Shown piece by piece: positions 1 through 8,304 of a stretch of 64,000 nucleotides of DNA. The stretch's first letter is position 1. Each line of letters begins with the position of its first letter. Below the pieces are notes generated by a model. It was not told the DNA's origin, did no database searches, and saw only the letters and a list, made by a program, of their open reading frames with translations. A program made the position numbers and the translations under genes. The stretch comes from Nonomuraea sp. NEAU-A123 (GTDB lineage: Bacteria > Actinomycetota > Actinomycetes > Streptosporangiales > Streptosporangiaceae), in assembly GCF_018603905.1 (NCBI RefSeq), contig NZ_JAHFZZ010000009.1, forward strand, positions 186,001 through 250,000, in the 5' to 3' direction.

Positions 1-1
1 C

Positions 2-712
2 GGGCTGACCGAGTCGGCGGCCCAGGCGGGGTATCGGGTGATTCTTTACACGGCCGACGACGACCGGTCGGAGATCGCCACGTTCGACGACCTGCTGGGG
101 GCGTACGAACCGGATGCGTTTGTGCTGACCAGCACGCATCACGGCGATGTGCGCACCTCGTGGCTGGCTGAGCGGGAGCTGGCGTTCGTCACGTTCGGGC
201 GGCCGTGGGGCATGCCGGAGGGCGGCGTCCATCCGTGGGTGGACGTGGACGGCGCGGCGGGGACGGCCGCCGCCACTCGGCATCTGCTCGGCGCGGGTCA
301 CCGGCGGATCGGGTTCATCGGCTGGCCCGAGGGCTCCGGCGTCGGTGACGACCGTAGGAGCGGATGGGCTCGGGCGCTCGAAGACACGGGCGCGCTGGAG
401 CGGCGGACCGACGGGTCGGCGGCCGAGGGTGAGGCGGCGGCGAGGGAGCTGATCGCGGCCGGCGCCACCGCCCTGGTGTGCGTGAGCGACTCGGTCGCCC
501 TGGGCGCGTTGCAGGCCGGGCCGGTGCCCGTGATCGGGTTCGACGACACGCCCGTGGCGGCCGCGATCGGCCTGACCAGCCTGAGCCAGCCGTTGTCGGA
601 CGCCGCCGCGCGCTGCGTCCGCGTTCTGACCCGGCTCCTCGAAGACGACAGCCCGGACAAGCCGGATCACGTCCTGCTTGAGCCCTCCCTGGTCATCCGG
701 CGTACAGCGTGA
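2..712 (+). CDS. LacI-family transcriptional regulator, C-terminal part (5' end outside window)
   Basis: The reading frame is open from the first bases of the window, so the N-terminal helix-turn-helix is missing. What remains is the periplasmic-binding-protein-like effector domain. It shows the LacI signatures HLLGAGHRRIGFIGWP, CVSDSVALGAL and PVIGFDDTPVAAAIGLTSL, followed by the usual tail ending in LLEPSLVIRR. The family represses sugar genes until a sugar binds this domain. The next gene, a sugar-binding lipoprotein, starts 11 bp downstream on the same strand, so it probably controls the adjacent importer. The ligand is unknown. Confidence 0.9.
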   Translation, partial: GLTESAAQAGYRVILYTADDDRSEIATFDDLLGAYEPDAFVLTSTHHGDVRTSWLAERELAFVTFGRPWGMPEGGVHPWVDVDGAAGTAAATRHLLGAGHRRIGFIGWPEGSGVGDDRRSGWARALEDTGALERRTDGSAAEGEAAARELIAAGATALVCVSDSVALGALQAGPVPVIGFDDTPVAAAIGLTSLSQPLSDAAARCVRVLTRLLEDDSPDKPDHVLLEPSLVIRRTA

Positions 713-723
713 AAGGAAGCGCG

Positions 724-1950
724 ATGAAACACCTCCCCCTGGCGGCGTTGGCCGTACTGGCGATGGCCGCGACCGCGTGCGGCAGCGGCTTCGAGGACAA
801 GCCGGCGGCCGCGCCGCAGAGCAGCGGCCCCGCCTCGCTGCGGATTCTCATCGCCTCCTCCGGCGACCCGGAGACGGCCGCGGTCAAGCAGGCCGCGGAC
901 GCGTGGGCGAAGGCGAGTGGCAACCAGGCCACGGTCACCCCGGCGCAGGACATCCACCAGCAGCTCGGCCAGGCGTTCGCGGGCGGCACCCCGCCCGACG
1001 TCTTCTACGTGGACGCCTCGCGGTTCGCCGACTACGCCAGCGTCGGCGCGCTGGAGCCGTACGGGGACAAGATCTCGAACCCGGACGACTTCTACCCGAG
1101 CCTGCGCACCACGTTCACCCGGGACGGCACGTTCTACTGCGCGCCGAAGGACTTCTCCACGCTGGCGCTGATCGTCAACGACGGACTGTGGAAGAAGGCG
1201 GGCCTGGCGGCGTCCGACGTGCCGACCACCTGGGAACAGCTCACCGCCGTGGCCGGCAAGCTCAAGGCCAAGGGCATCACCCCGCTGGCGATCGGCGACA
1301 CCCGCGACCGGATCGGCGCGTTCATGGTCCAGGCGGGCGGCTGGATCACCAGCGCCGACGGCAAACAGGCCACCGGTGACAGCCCCGAGAACCTCAAGGC
1401 CCTCGAGTACGTCAAGACGCTGCTCAAGGACAAGCTGGCCGAGTACCCCAAGCAGCTCGGCGCATCGTGGGCCGGTGAGGCGTTCGGCAAGGGCAAGGCC
1501 GCGATGACGATCGAGGGCAACTGGATCAAGGGCGCGCTGAAGGCCGACTATCCGGACATCAAGTACACGGCCCACCCGCTGCCCGCCGGGGCCAAGCAGG
1601 GCACGCTGTCGTTCACGAACTGCTGGGGCATCGCCGCCAAGAGCACCAACAAGACCGCGGCGATCGCCTTCGTCGAGGCGATGACCAAGGCCGACCAGCA
1701 GCTGACGTTCGCCAAGGCGTTCGGGGTGATGCCGTCGCGGCAGTCGGCCAAGGACGCCTACGTCAAGGAGTTCCCCACGGACACGGCGTTCGTGGACGGC
1801 GCCGCCTACGCCCAGGGCCCGGTGAACGCCGCCAAGATGGACAGCGTCCTGGCCGACTTCGACGCGGGGCTCCAGCAGCTCACCACGCAGGACCCGAAGG
1901 CGCTGCTGGCCAGGCTGCAGAAGAACACGCAGTCCGCACTGGGCGACTGA
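724..1950 (+). CDS. ABC transporter extracellular sugar-binding lipoprotein (CUT1 type)
   Basis: A 408-aa solute-binding protein. The ATG at 724 is preferred over an in-frame GTG at 709 because AAAGGAA lies just before it and MKHLPLAALAVLAM then starts a clean lipoprotein signal with lipobox ATAC (Cys19). The mature part has the family-1 binding-protein pattern: GGTPPDVFYVDASRFADYA, an AMTIEGNW motif and FTNCWGIAAKS. It would capture an oligosaccharide or sugar at the membrane surface for the two permeases that follow. Its stop overlaps the next start (TGATG), so the genes are translationally coupled. Substrate not predictable. Confidence 0.93.
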   Translation: MKHLPLAALAVLAMAATACGSGFEDKPAAAPQSSGPASLRILIASSGDPETAAVKQAADAWAKASGNQATVTPAQDIHQQLGQAFAGGTPPDVFYVDASRFADYASVGALEPYGDKISNPDDFYPSLRTTFTRDGTFYCAPKDFSTLALIVNDGLWKKAGLAASDVPTTWEQLTAVAGKLKAKGITPLAIGDTRDRIGAFMVQAGGWITSADGKQATGDSPENLKALEYVKTLLKDKLAEYPKQLGASWAGEAFGKGKAAMTIEGNWIKGALKADYPDIKYTAHPLPAGAKQGTLSFTNCWGIAAKSTNKTAAIAFVEAMTKADQQLTFAKAFGVMPSRQSAKDAYVKEFPTDTAFVDGAAYAQGPVNAAKMDSVLADFDAGLQQLTTQDPKALLARLQKNTQSALGD

Positions 1951-2954
1951 TGCGCCGCAGCCGCGTGAGGGACGACGTGACGGGGTGGCTGTTCGTCGCG
2001 CCGGTCGTGGTGATCCTCGGGGTGTTCCTGCTGCTGCCGATCCTGATGGCGATGTGGGTCAGCCTCACCTCGTGGAACGGCCAGGGCAGCCCGTTCAAGA
2101 GCGGCGTGCCGTTCGTCGGGCTGGACAACTACGGCCGGCTGTTCACCCGCGACGACCTGGCCCGCGAGAACTTCATGATCAGCATCCGGAACAACGCCTA
2201 CTACGTGGCGATCGTCGTACCACTGCAGACGGCGCTGGCGCTCGGCCTGGCCCTGATCGTGAACAGCCGCCTGCTCAAGGGCAAGTCGTTCTTCAGGAGC
2301 GCGTTCTACTTCCCGTCGGTCACCAGCTCGGTGGCGGTCAGCGTGGTGTTCCTGTTCATCTTCAGCAACTCGGGGGCGCTCACGCAGTTGCTCGGCTTCT
2401 TCGGCATTCAGGGGCCGCAGTGGTTCTCCGACGCCCGAGGGGTCATCCATCTGCTGCTCGGCATGGACACGCCCCCGGCGGCGCTGGCCGGGGCGGGGCC
2501 GTTCGGGCTGTCGTGGTGGGAGTGGCTGTCGGGGCCGAGCGTGGCGATGTGCGCGATCATCGCGCTGGTCGTGTGGACGACGTCGGGGACGTTCATGCTG
2601 ATGTTCCTGGCGGCGTTGCAGGACATCCCGGTGACGCTGGAGGAGGCGGCCGTGCTCGACGGGGCCGGGCGGTGGCAGCGGTTCCGGTATGTGACGCTGC
2701 CGATGCTCAGGCCGACGATGTTCCTGGTGCTGACGCTCGGGCTGATCGGGACCTGGCAGGTGTTCGACCAGATCTACGTCATGAGCCAGGGCGCTCCGGC
2801 CAAGACCACGCTGACCCCGGCGTTCCTGTCGTATCGGACGGCGTTCCGGGACTTCGACTATGGGGCGGGGACGGCGATCTCGTTCGTGCTGTTCCTCATC
2901 ATCGTGCTGCTGACGCTGTTCCAGCGCCGGGTGATGCGGGAGAGGAGGGGCTGA
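1950..2954 (+). CDS. ABC sugar transporter permease (MalF/CUT1 type)
   Basis: A 334-aa inner-membrane permease with about six hydrophobic segments, the first at residues 10-32 (GWLFVAPVVVILGVFLLLP). The cytoplasmic EAA loop that contacts the ATPase is visible as EEAAVLDGAGRWQRFRYVTL followed by PMLRP. The start overlaps the binding-protein stop by one base. It forms the translocation pore with the next gene product. No ATPase gene is present in this operon; CUT1 importers in actinomycetes commonly share a distant MsiK-type ATPase, and that is inferred here. Confidence 0.93.
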   Translation: MRRSRVRDDVTGWLFVAPVVVILGVFLLLPILMAMWVSLTSWNGQGSPFKSGVPFVGLDNYGRLFTRDDLARENFMISIRNNAYYVAIVVPLQTALALGLALIVNSRLLKGKSFFRSAFYFPSVTSSVAVSVVFLFIFSNSGALTQLLGFFGIQGPQWFSDARGVIHLLLGMDTPPAALAGAGPFGLSWWEWLSGPSVAMCAIIALVVWTTSGTFMLMFLAALQDIPVTLEEAAVLDGAGRWQRFRYVTLPMLRPTMFLVLTLGLIGTWQVFDQIYVMSQGAPAKTTLTPAFLSYRTAFRDFDYGAGTAISFVLFLIIVLLTLFQRRVMRERRG

Positions 2955-2955
2955 G

Positions 2956-3786
2956 GTGCGCAAGCTCGCGAGCGTCTTCACCGGCTACGCGATCCTGATC
3001 TTCTTCGCGCTGGTGTTCATCTACCCGTTCGTCATCCAGATCGCGAACTCGTTCAAGACCGAGCCGGACGCCGCCGCCTCCCCACTCTCGCCCATCCCGC
3101 ACCCGGGGACGCTGGCGGGGTTCGAGCGGGTGTTCAGCGGCACCGACCTGCCGGTGTGGCTGGGCAACTCGCTGCTGGTGACGGTCGTGGTGACGGTCGG
3201 GCGGGTGTTCCTCGACTCGCTGGCCGGGTACGCGCTGTCCAGGCTGCGGTTCCGGGGGCGGTCGGCGCTGTTCGGGGCGGTCATCGCGGTGATGGCCGTG
3301 CCAGGCGTCGTCCTCTTTATCCCGAAATTTCTGGTCCTCAACCAGTTGGGGATGTATGACAGCTATCTGGCGTTGATCCTGCCGGTGATCGTGGACGCGG
3401 CGGGCGTGTTCATTATGAAGCAGTTCTTCGACTCGATCCCGGCAGGGGTGGAGGAGGCTGCGCGGATCGACGGCGCGGGCGCGTTCCGCACGTTCTGGTC
3501 GGTGGTGCTGCCGATGGCCCGACCGGCGCTGATCACGCTGACGATCATCTCGTTCCAGGGGACGTGGAACGAGTTCCCCCACACGCTGGTGGCCGTCCAG
3601 GACCCGGCCCTGTTCACGCTGCCCCGGGGGCTGGCCGACCTGGTCAGCGGGTCGCTGGGGGGCGGCACGCAGTACCCGCTCAAGCTGGGGGCGGCGCTGC
3701 TGGCGACGATTCCGGTGGCGGTGATTTTCGTGATCTTCCAGCGCAGATTCGTCCGCGGCGCCAACGAGGGCAGCGACAAGGGCTAA
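2956..3786 (+). CDS. ABC sugar transporter permease (MalG/CUT1 type)
   Basis: A 276-aa partner permease, GTG start one base after the previous stop. It has the usual MalG layout: an N-terminal membrane segment (GYAILIFFALVFIYPF), a periplasmic loop with SFKTEPD, and the EAA loop EEAARIDGAGAFRTFWSVVL near residues 165-185. It is the last gene of the importer operon; no glycosidase follows within the window. The 3' side opens into the accessory segment that begins with a dispersed repeat. Confidence 0.93.
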   Translation: MRKLASVFTGYAILIFFALVFIYPFVIQIANSFKTEPDAAASPLSPIPHPGTLAGFERVFSGTDLPVWLGNSLLVTVVVTVGRVFLDSLAGYALSRLRFRGRSALFGAVIAVMAVPGVVLFIPKFLVLNQLGMYDSYLALILPVIVDAAGVFIMKQFFDSIPAGVEEAARIDGAGAFRTFWSVVLPMARPALITLTIISFQGTWNEFPHTLVAVQDPALFTLPRGLADLVSGSLGGGTQYPLKLGAALLATIPVAVIFVIFQRRFVRGANEGSDKG

Positions 3787-3810
3787 CCGACAACAACCAC
3801 CTTTTTCTTT

Positions 3811-3977
3811 TCTTGTACGGCACAGCCACCCCCACCGCCACCCACTGCACAGGGCTCAGGGCCTCCAGGAACACGGCCGCTGAACCCGCACAGGGCCGGG
3901 CGCCGTTACGCGCGCACGGGCACCATCTGGGTGGTCATTCGTCAGTTGATCGGACGGCAAGCATGATCACCGTCGCG
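3811..3977. repeat. Dispersed ~165 bp repeat, copy 1
   Basis: This non-genic stretch begins TCTTGTACGGCACAGCCACC and matches 10751-10912 in the same orientation almost throughout, with scattered substitutions, a 6-bp indel and single-base indels. On the reverse strand part of both copies can be read as a peptide ending AVPYKK, and the 6-bp indel keeps that frame, which hints at a decayed gene end. Identity of the parent element unknown. The two copies bracket about 6.8 kb. Confidence 0.75.
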
Positions 3978-4058
3978 GCTGCTGCTGACAGCAGCCCCTG
4001 ATCTATCCTGGCCACCCTCACATCCCCTCAATGCCAGGCGCCATTGGCGAGTTCGACG

Positions 4059-4160
4059 TTCTCGCGCGAAGGCTGGCTCGGCGAGGTTGAAGGACTCCGG
4101 GTCAGCCTGGCCGGCGCCGAGGAGAAGCTCCGCCGGCTCGATCGGGGCCACGGGCAGCAT
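4059..4160 (+). pseudogene. Recombinase-associated coiled-coil remnant 1
   Basis: The + strand encodes REGWLGEVEGLRVSLAGAEE followed by KLRRLDRG, without a start or a complete domain. The same segment recurs at 5241-5486 and in part at 6481-6549. The charged heptad-like pattern resembles C-terminal tails I associate with actinobacterial tyrosine recombinases, but I cannot confirm the family. It sits at the 3' edge of the kinase gene on the opposite strand. Confidence 0.55.
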
Positions 4161-4172
4161 ACGAAGTGTGCA

Positions 4173-5075
4173 TCAAACGCCCTGCAGAACACGATCAAGT
4201 GCCGCCCGGCCTGCAGGTCCCCAGTTTGGCTTGCCGCCGGGAAGGCCCCGATCTCCGTTTTGCCCCATGAGCATCAGGAAGAGGCTCTTCATAGCGGCCA
4301 GCCCGCGGGCGCGCCTGATCGTTGCCTCGTCCGCGTGCGCGTACGCGTCGAAGAACCGTGCGCCCGCGCCCGCGGGGAGCAGCACCCATGCGGCGCCGAG
4401 GTCCCACGCGGGATCGCCGGCGAACAAGGCACCGAAATCGATCACGCCCGAGAGCGTCCCGTCCGAGACGACGACATTCGCAGGATGGAGGTCACCGTGC
4501 ACCCACATCGGCGGGCCCTCCCACTCGGGGGCCGCGACGGCATCGTCCCAGACGGCCCGGACGGCGCGGACATCGCCGACGGCGTCGGGGTCAATGGCCT
4601 GCAAGAACTGCTCGAAGCCGCCCGTGCACCTCTTGGGGTGAGCGCCGAGGTCCGAACTGGCCGGGGCCTCGGCGGGCGCCTCCACATGGAGCGCCCTGAG
4701 GAAGCCCGCCAGCGTGTCGGCCGCGTGGGCGCCGCGGCTGATCGAGCCGTGGTCCAGCGGCACGCCGGGAACCCACGTCATCACGGTCCAGTGCTTGGGG
4801 AAGCGCTCGGACGGTTCGCCGAACCGCACAGGGGTCGGCACCGGGAGCGGCAGGCGCGGGGCCAGCACGGGTAGCCACCGCCGCTCCTTGAGCTGGAGCT
4901 CCGGGGTGGGGTCCATGCGCTGCATGCGCACGACCAACTCGTCCCCGAGGCGCCACATTTGGTTGCCCCAACCGCCCACCACCTCGCGGATGGCCAGCCC
5001 TGCAAGGTCTGGATGTTGCTCCTGCAGCAGGTCGCGGACCAGGTCTGCGGTGATCTCGATCTCAGTGTCGGTCAT
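4173..5075 (-). CDS. Aminoglycoside phosphotransferase (APH) family kinase
   Basis: A 300-aa APH/ChoK-fold kinase. The nucleotide-binding start (VVGGWGNQMWRLGDELVVRM, residues ~29-48) is followed by the catalytic loop VHGDLHPANVVVSDG (HxDxxxxN) near residue 190 and the metal-binding VIDFGALFAGDPAWDLG. The family transfers phosphate from ATP to aminoglycosides, macrolides or small metabolites. The substrate here cannot be told from sequence, so resistance is only a possibility. The gene lies alone, flanked by direct copies of recombinase-like remnants (4059-4160 and 5241-5486), which suggests it arrived with a mobile element. Confidence 0.88.
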   Translation of the reverse strand: MTDTEIEITADLVRDLLQEQHPDLAGLAIREVVGGWGNQMWRLGDELVVRMQRMDPTPELQLKERRWLPVLAPRLPLPVPTPVRFGEPSERFPKHWTVMTWVPGVPLDHGSISRGAHAADTLAGFLRALHVEAPAEAPASSDLGAHPKRCTGGFEQFLQAIDPDAVGDVRAVRAVWDDAVAAPEWEGPPMWVHGDLHPANVVVSDGTLSGVIDFGALFAGDPAWDLGAAWVLLPAGAGARFFDAYAHADEATIRRARGLAAMKSLFLMLMGQNGDRGLPGGKPNWGPAGRAALDRVLQGV

Positions 5076-5240
5076 GCGAAGTCACAGTACTGAGGCGGCA
5101 GGCGGAGCGGCTCTCGCTGTCATTCCTCTGGCATCACCAATTCGGCTTCAGAGAGCGCCAGATCAGAGGCTTTGGGACGGAACGGCCCATAGTTCAGAGA
5201 AGCTGGTATTAGGTGCTCACTTCTACGGCCGGACCCCAAA

Positions 5241-5486
5241 CAGCAAGGACGCCTGGAAGAAATCCGGGACAACCTCATCGCCCGCATCGCCGAAGCCGAA
5301 CGCGAGGGCTGGCTCGGCGAAATCGAGGGCCTCCGGGTCAGCCTGGCCGCCGCCGAAACCAAGCTCGCCCAGCTCGACGAGCGGACCCGCCGCGCGACCA
5401 CGATCAACCTCGGTATGCCGGCCTTCCCGGACATTGTCGGCCGCACCGCAAGCCTTCCCGACGCCCGCCCAGGAGCCCCATCATGA
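5241..5486 (+). pseudogene. Recombinase-associated coiled-coil remnant 2 (C-terminal end with stop)
   Basis: The frame reads RLEEIRDNLIARIAEAEREG, WLGEIEGLRVSLAAAETKLA and then TTINLGMPAF, ending at TGA 5484-5486. There is no start codon or catalytic domain upstream, so this is the 3' end of a larger lost gene. Its stop overlaps the start of the next small ORF as ATGA, an arrangement typical of genes co-carried on one element. It is the longest of three related remnants in 2.5 kb. Confidence 0.6.
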
Positions 5487-5614
5487 CCACGCTGGAACGG
5501 ATAACTCGGCGCGCCGTCGTCGAGAAACTGGGGTTCGGAGACAACGTCACCCTGCTCGACGTGGCGACCGGCCCCCCAGTCACCACTCGCCGTAACCCAA
5601 AGGGCGAGTGGTGA
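5483..5614 (+). CDS. Small ORF (43 aa) coupled to the recombinase-like remnant
   Basis: ATG at 5483 overlaps the TGA of the preceding remnant. The product begins MTTLERITRRAVVEKLGFGD and ends TTRRNPKGEW. The last codons lie inside the perfect hairpin at 5575-5619. It resembles no family I can name. ATGA coupling and the hairpin suggest it was the last gene of the original element, perhaps a truncated accessory protein. It could also be untranslated debris. Confidence 0.35.
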   Translation: MTTLERITRRAVVEKLGFGDNVTLLDVATGPPVTTRRNPKGEW

Positions 5615-5619
5615 CTGGG
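5575..5619. terminator. Perfect 17-bp inverted repeat, terminator-like
   Basis: The left arm CCCAGTCACCACTCGCC (5575-5591) and the right arm GGCGAGTGGTGACTGGG (5603-5619) pair perfectly across an 11-nt loop. No T-run follows, which is common for actinomycete terminators. It overlaps the 3' end of the small ORF. It could instead be the inverted end of a mobile element. Confidence 0.6.
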
Positions 5620-5817
5620 CCGGCGGCACGGCTCGCTGAAACTATGGCATGCCGTGGAGGAAGCGATTTCGACCCGCGCGCGGGTTCCCCTCACCAATCA
5701 GACTTCAGGGGCTCACCGTGACACACGAGGAACAACGGTGATGGCTCAGTGCCCCGGAGGGACCTTCCTGGAATCTGCCTGCCTAGCGATGGGCGTGCGG
5801 TTGGGAGTACTGACCAC

Positions 5818-6045
5818 TCAGGACGCTGCCCAGAAGTACCAGCCCTGGTCATCAAAGCAGGGATGGGTCTGTGTCCCACCTGCCTGCACACCGTTCCTCC
5901 AGTATTCGCAAATTCCCTGAGTGGAGTAGGGGCCGTACCAGTGACCCGCCGTTTCCTTAGCCTGTGCGGGACTGACGGAGAGCAGTAGAGCCGCGAGGCC
6001 GCCGATCGCGGTAATGGCAATTCTTCCGGTGACGTTTCGCTTCAT
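5818..6045 (-). CDS. Small secreted two-cysteine protein (75 aa)
   Basis: A Sec signal peptide (MKRNVTGRIAITAIGGLAAL, then LLSVSPAQA) precedes a short mature peptide of about 45 residues with two Cys in the pattern GICEYWRNG...HPCFDDQGWYFWA. A related protein is encoded at 45489-45716 (same length, ECERIGTKG...YSCVWEPRYGYYF). The shared features are a Cys-Glu early in the mature part, a second Cys, and an aromatic C-terminus. One disulphide is likely. Function unknown; it sits among mobile-element fragments. Confidence 0.75.
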   Translation of the reverse strand: MKRNVTGRIAITAIGGLAALLLSVSPAQAKETAGHWYGPYSTQGICEYWRNGVQAGGTQTHPCFDDQGWYFWAAS

Positions 6046-6261
6046 TGCTCCGCTTCCTTTTCGTCGTCATACGGCCGGCTACGTCAAGCGCGGAACCGGC
6101 ATAGGCGACCACTACTTGCCCAGCAGTGAAGCGACCGCCACTTCGGTTCCACGCGATTGAAGACAGACGCATGTCTGGAGGTGCCGACAATTTTCGTCAC
6201 CCGTATGCCATTCACGCTAATGTCCAAGAAAACTTGGCGCCAGGTAATCAGCAGGACATTC

Positions 6262-6429
6262 ATAGGACATTTCGCCGCCGAGGAGCGCGACGAGGGCGGC
6301 CGCCGCCTGGTGGTGCGCAACGGCTCCCATGCCCCGCGCGAGATCCTCACCGCGGCCGGTGCGATCGAGATGGTCCACGACCCCTGTCCCTCGGCCAGCG
6401 GATGCCGGTCAAGGTTGGCGACTAGCTAG
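6262..6429 (+). pseudogene. IS256-family (mutator) transposase remnant
   Basis: The frame encodes AAEERDEGGRRLVVRNGSHA and then PREILTAAGAIEM. This matches the early region of IS256-type transposases (ERDExGxRLVVRNG...REVLTxAGAVEV). The downstream DDE catalytic parts are absent and the frame stops at 6427-6429. It is therefore a short 5' fragment of a dead insertion sequence. Confidence 0.7.
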
Positions 6430-6480
6430 TTCAGAGAATCTTGCGTCAGATGTCCACTTTTGAGAATTTCGGCAGATCAG

Positions 6481-6549
6481 CGGCCGCGCTTGGAAGAGAT
6501 CCGGGCCAACCTGATCACCCGCATCGCCGAGGCCGAACGCGAAGGCTGG
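6481..6549 (+). pseudogene. Recombinase-associated coiled-coil remnant 3
   Basis: The frame reads RPRLEEIRANLITRIAEAER then EGW and is cut off where it meets the tyrosine-recombinase fragment that follows. It is nearly the same peptide as in remnant 2. The break point at GGCTGGC suggests a recombination or deletion joint. Confidence 0.6.
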
Positions 6550-6697
6550 CCACGCCGGCATCCGCTCCACCGACGCCTACCTTCACGCTGACATGAGCAT
6601 CAAGGAGAAGACCCTCGCCCTCACCACTCCCCAGGAAGCTCCTCCAGGCCGCTACCGCCCAAGCGACCAGGTCCTCGCGTTCCTCGAAAGCCTGTGA
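6548..6697 (+). pseudogene. Tyrosine recombinase C-terminal fragment
   Basis: The frame reads GHAGIRSTDAYLHADMSIKE, then ALTTPQEAPPGRYRPSDQVL and a stop at 6695-6697. The block containing GH..IRSTDAYLH is the last part of an integrase/XerC-like catalytic domain, with the His of the motif and the presumed nucleophilic Tyr in DAYLH. All upstream sequence, including the Arg boxes, is missing, so it is inactive. It is fused directly to remnant 3 in a different frame. Confidence 0.75.
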
Positions 6698-6799
6698 CCA
6701 TGCCGAGCCGCGGGCGGCGGCGTCCTTGCTTAGCCAGCTCCCGAGGCTCGGCATAGTCGCGATGTCGGCATAGGTCCAGCTATGCGGATATCCGCATAG

Positions 6800-6945
6800 A
6801 TCGACGAGCTGGGCTACATGGAGCTTGATCGGCACGGCGCCGAACGGCTGACCACCTTCTGTTCTTTCCTCGACAACGCGCCAGGCCCGCCGCTCGGAGG
6901 AGCGGCCACCGTCATCGCGTCAAGGGAAGAACACACCACCAGGGG
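6800..6945 (+). pseudogene. IS21-type IstB ATPase remnant
   Basis: IDELGYMELDRHGAERL corresponds to the Walker B region of IstB helper ATPases (IDELGYxxxDxxGAxLLFQ). The sequence then loses similarity. A short TVIASREEH in another frame may be the following IstB block, displaced by frameshifts. It is a decayed fragment with no start or P-loop. From here to 7157 I see no other gene. Confidence 0.6.
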
Positions 6946-7157
6946 GTCTCGAGGGGCCGGGGCTTGAGCAACGACGGAACGGTCAGTGGCGTTGGCGGAC
7001 CGGGTCATGGATTCAGATAGATAGCCCGGCGACCGGTCGAGCTGCGTCAGTAACACGGCGTCGGACTCGTGCGGGTCGGCGATCTCGGTGAACCAAGTTC
7101 TGCATCGCAGACGTTGCACCTTCTGTTCGGATAAAGCACCTCAAGGGTGGAGTAGCG

Positions 7158-7889
7158 ATGTATCGCAGGACGCCGGCGGCTGGTTTAGTCCTTTTGGTAG
7201 TTCTGGGAGTTACGGGCTGTGGCATCCTCGGAGCCGCTGATACGACCTACAGATGTCATGATCAGGAAGTCTCGCTGAGGGTCCTGACCGAAGCGAGGAC
7301 GGCGACCGAACTCGGTCCGAACGGCCAGGCTGCGTTGAAGGGACAGGAGGTTCGGCGGCTCGACGATCTGTCCGCTTGGAGGATCGTCGAGGAGAGTGAC
7401 ACGCGGGTGGCGCTCATCCGAGCACTTGACGCACCACATAGGCAGGAGCAGGGCAGGGTGTTCACTCATGAGTTCCTGGCTGTTGAACGGTTTGGTACTC
7501 CTGGCCAGGACGGCCGCCCCGGCTGGCACATGAGGGCCTCAAGCCACTGCGATCTGCGGAAGGACCTGGGTGGTCTGCGGGTAGCCGATGTGACTTTGGA
7601 TCCTGTCGTGCCACCGGGTAGGGACGCGCGGAAGATACGCGTGCTGGTCACTGAGCGAGGGTGCGCCAGCGGACAGCGTGCAGACGGCCGTGTACGCCTG
7701 ATCGACATCGAGCCGACCGCAACGGAGATACGTCTGGTCATCGGTGTGGAGCCGCGCTCAGGAAACGCCCAGACTTGCCAGGGGAACCCCCCGACGCCGT
7801 TCACCGTCGAGCTCGACGAGCCGCTCGGCGGCCGTGTTCTCATCGACGCATCGGTCTATCCGCCTCAGCAGATCACCGGCGATAGGTAG
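7158..7889 (+). CDS. Putative lipoprotein (243 aa)
   Basis: The protein begins MYRRTPAAGLVLLVVLGVTG with lipobox VTGC, so it should be lipid-anchored outside the membrane. The mature part has several Cys and ends in beta-rich sequence (FTVELDEPLGGRVLIDASVY). I do not recognise a domain. A second, unrelated lipoprotein gene follows 61 bp downstream. Codon use is less GC-rich than in neighbouring core genes, which fits an acquired segment. Confidence 0.75.
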   Translation: MYRRTPAAGLVLLVVLGVTGCGILGAADTTYRCHDQEVSLRVLTEARTATELGPNGQAALKGQEVRRLDDLSAWRIVEESDTRVALIRALDAPHRQEQGRVFTHEFLAVERFGTPGQDGRPGWHMRASSHCDLRKDLGGLRVADVTLDPVVPPGRDARKIRVLVTERGCASGQRADGRVRLIDIEPTATEIRLVIGVEPRSGNAQTCQGNPPTPFTVELDEPLGGRVLIDASVYPPQQITGDR

Positions 7890-7950
7890 CGATATCAGCA
7901 GACATGAGCGCCACCTTGTTGTCCAACCCAAATTATTAACGGTAAAAGAA

Positions 7951-8304
7951 ATGAAACAGCCGATTATAGCCCTTGCGGCATTCTTAGTTCTTATCTCTGC
8001 TGCTTGCGCCCGTCAGGATGCAGCCGGGGACTTTGCGCCCAAAACGGCCATGTCAGGTCTCGCTTATATGGCTGGCGGGCCTCCGCCTGGCGGTAAGTTT
8101 CCAGTGACGAAGGACATCCTGATGTTCTCTGCTCGCGGCAAGATCGTCACTACGGTTGACACAGACGCTGCCGGCAACTACACCGTCCGGCTTGCGCCAG
8201 GTGAGTATGCAGTCCGTACCAAGAATGCAGACTGGCCCCCGACCCAGCTCACGGTTCCCTCCAAGCCGATGGCTACCGCTGACATCGTATGGCCCATCCC
8301 ATAG
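7951..8304 (+). CDS. Putative lipoprotein with carboxypeptidase-regulatory-like fold (117 aa)
   Basis: The start at 7951 (MKQPIIALAAFLVLIS) gives a signal peptide with lipobox SAAC. An in-frame start far upstream would overlap the previous gene. The mature part, with VTKDILMFSARGKIVTTVDT and GNYTVRLAPGEYAV, looks like a small beta-sandwich of the CarboxypepD_reg/transthyretin-like type. The region around the start is unusually AT-rich and the ribosome site (AAAAGAA) is weak. From 8305 to 8535 I see no gene. Confidence 0.7.
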   Translation: MKQPIIALAAFLVLISAACARQDAAGDFAPKTAMSGLAYMAGGPPPGGKFPVTKDILMFSARGKIVTTVDTDAAGNYTVRLAPGEYAVRTKNADWPPTQLTVPSKPMATADIVWPIP

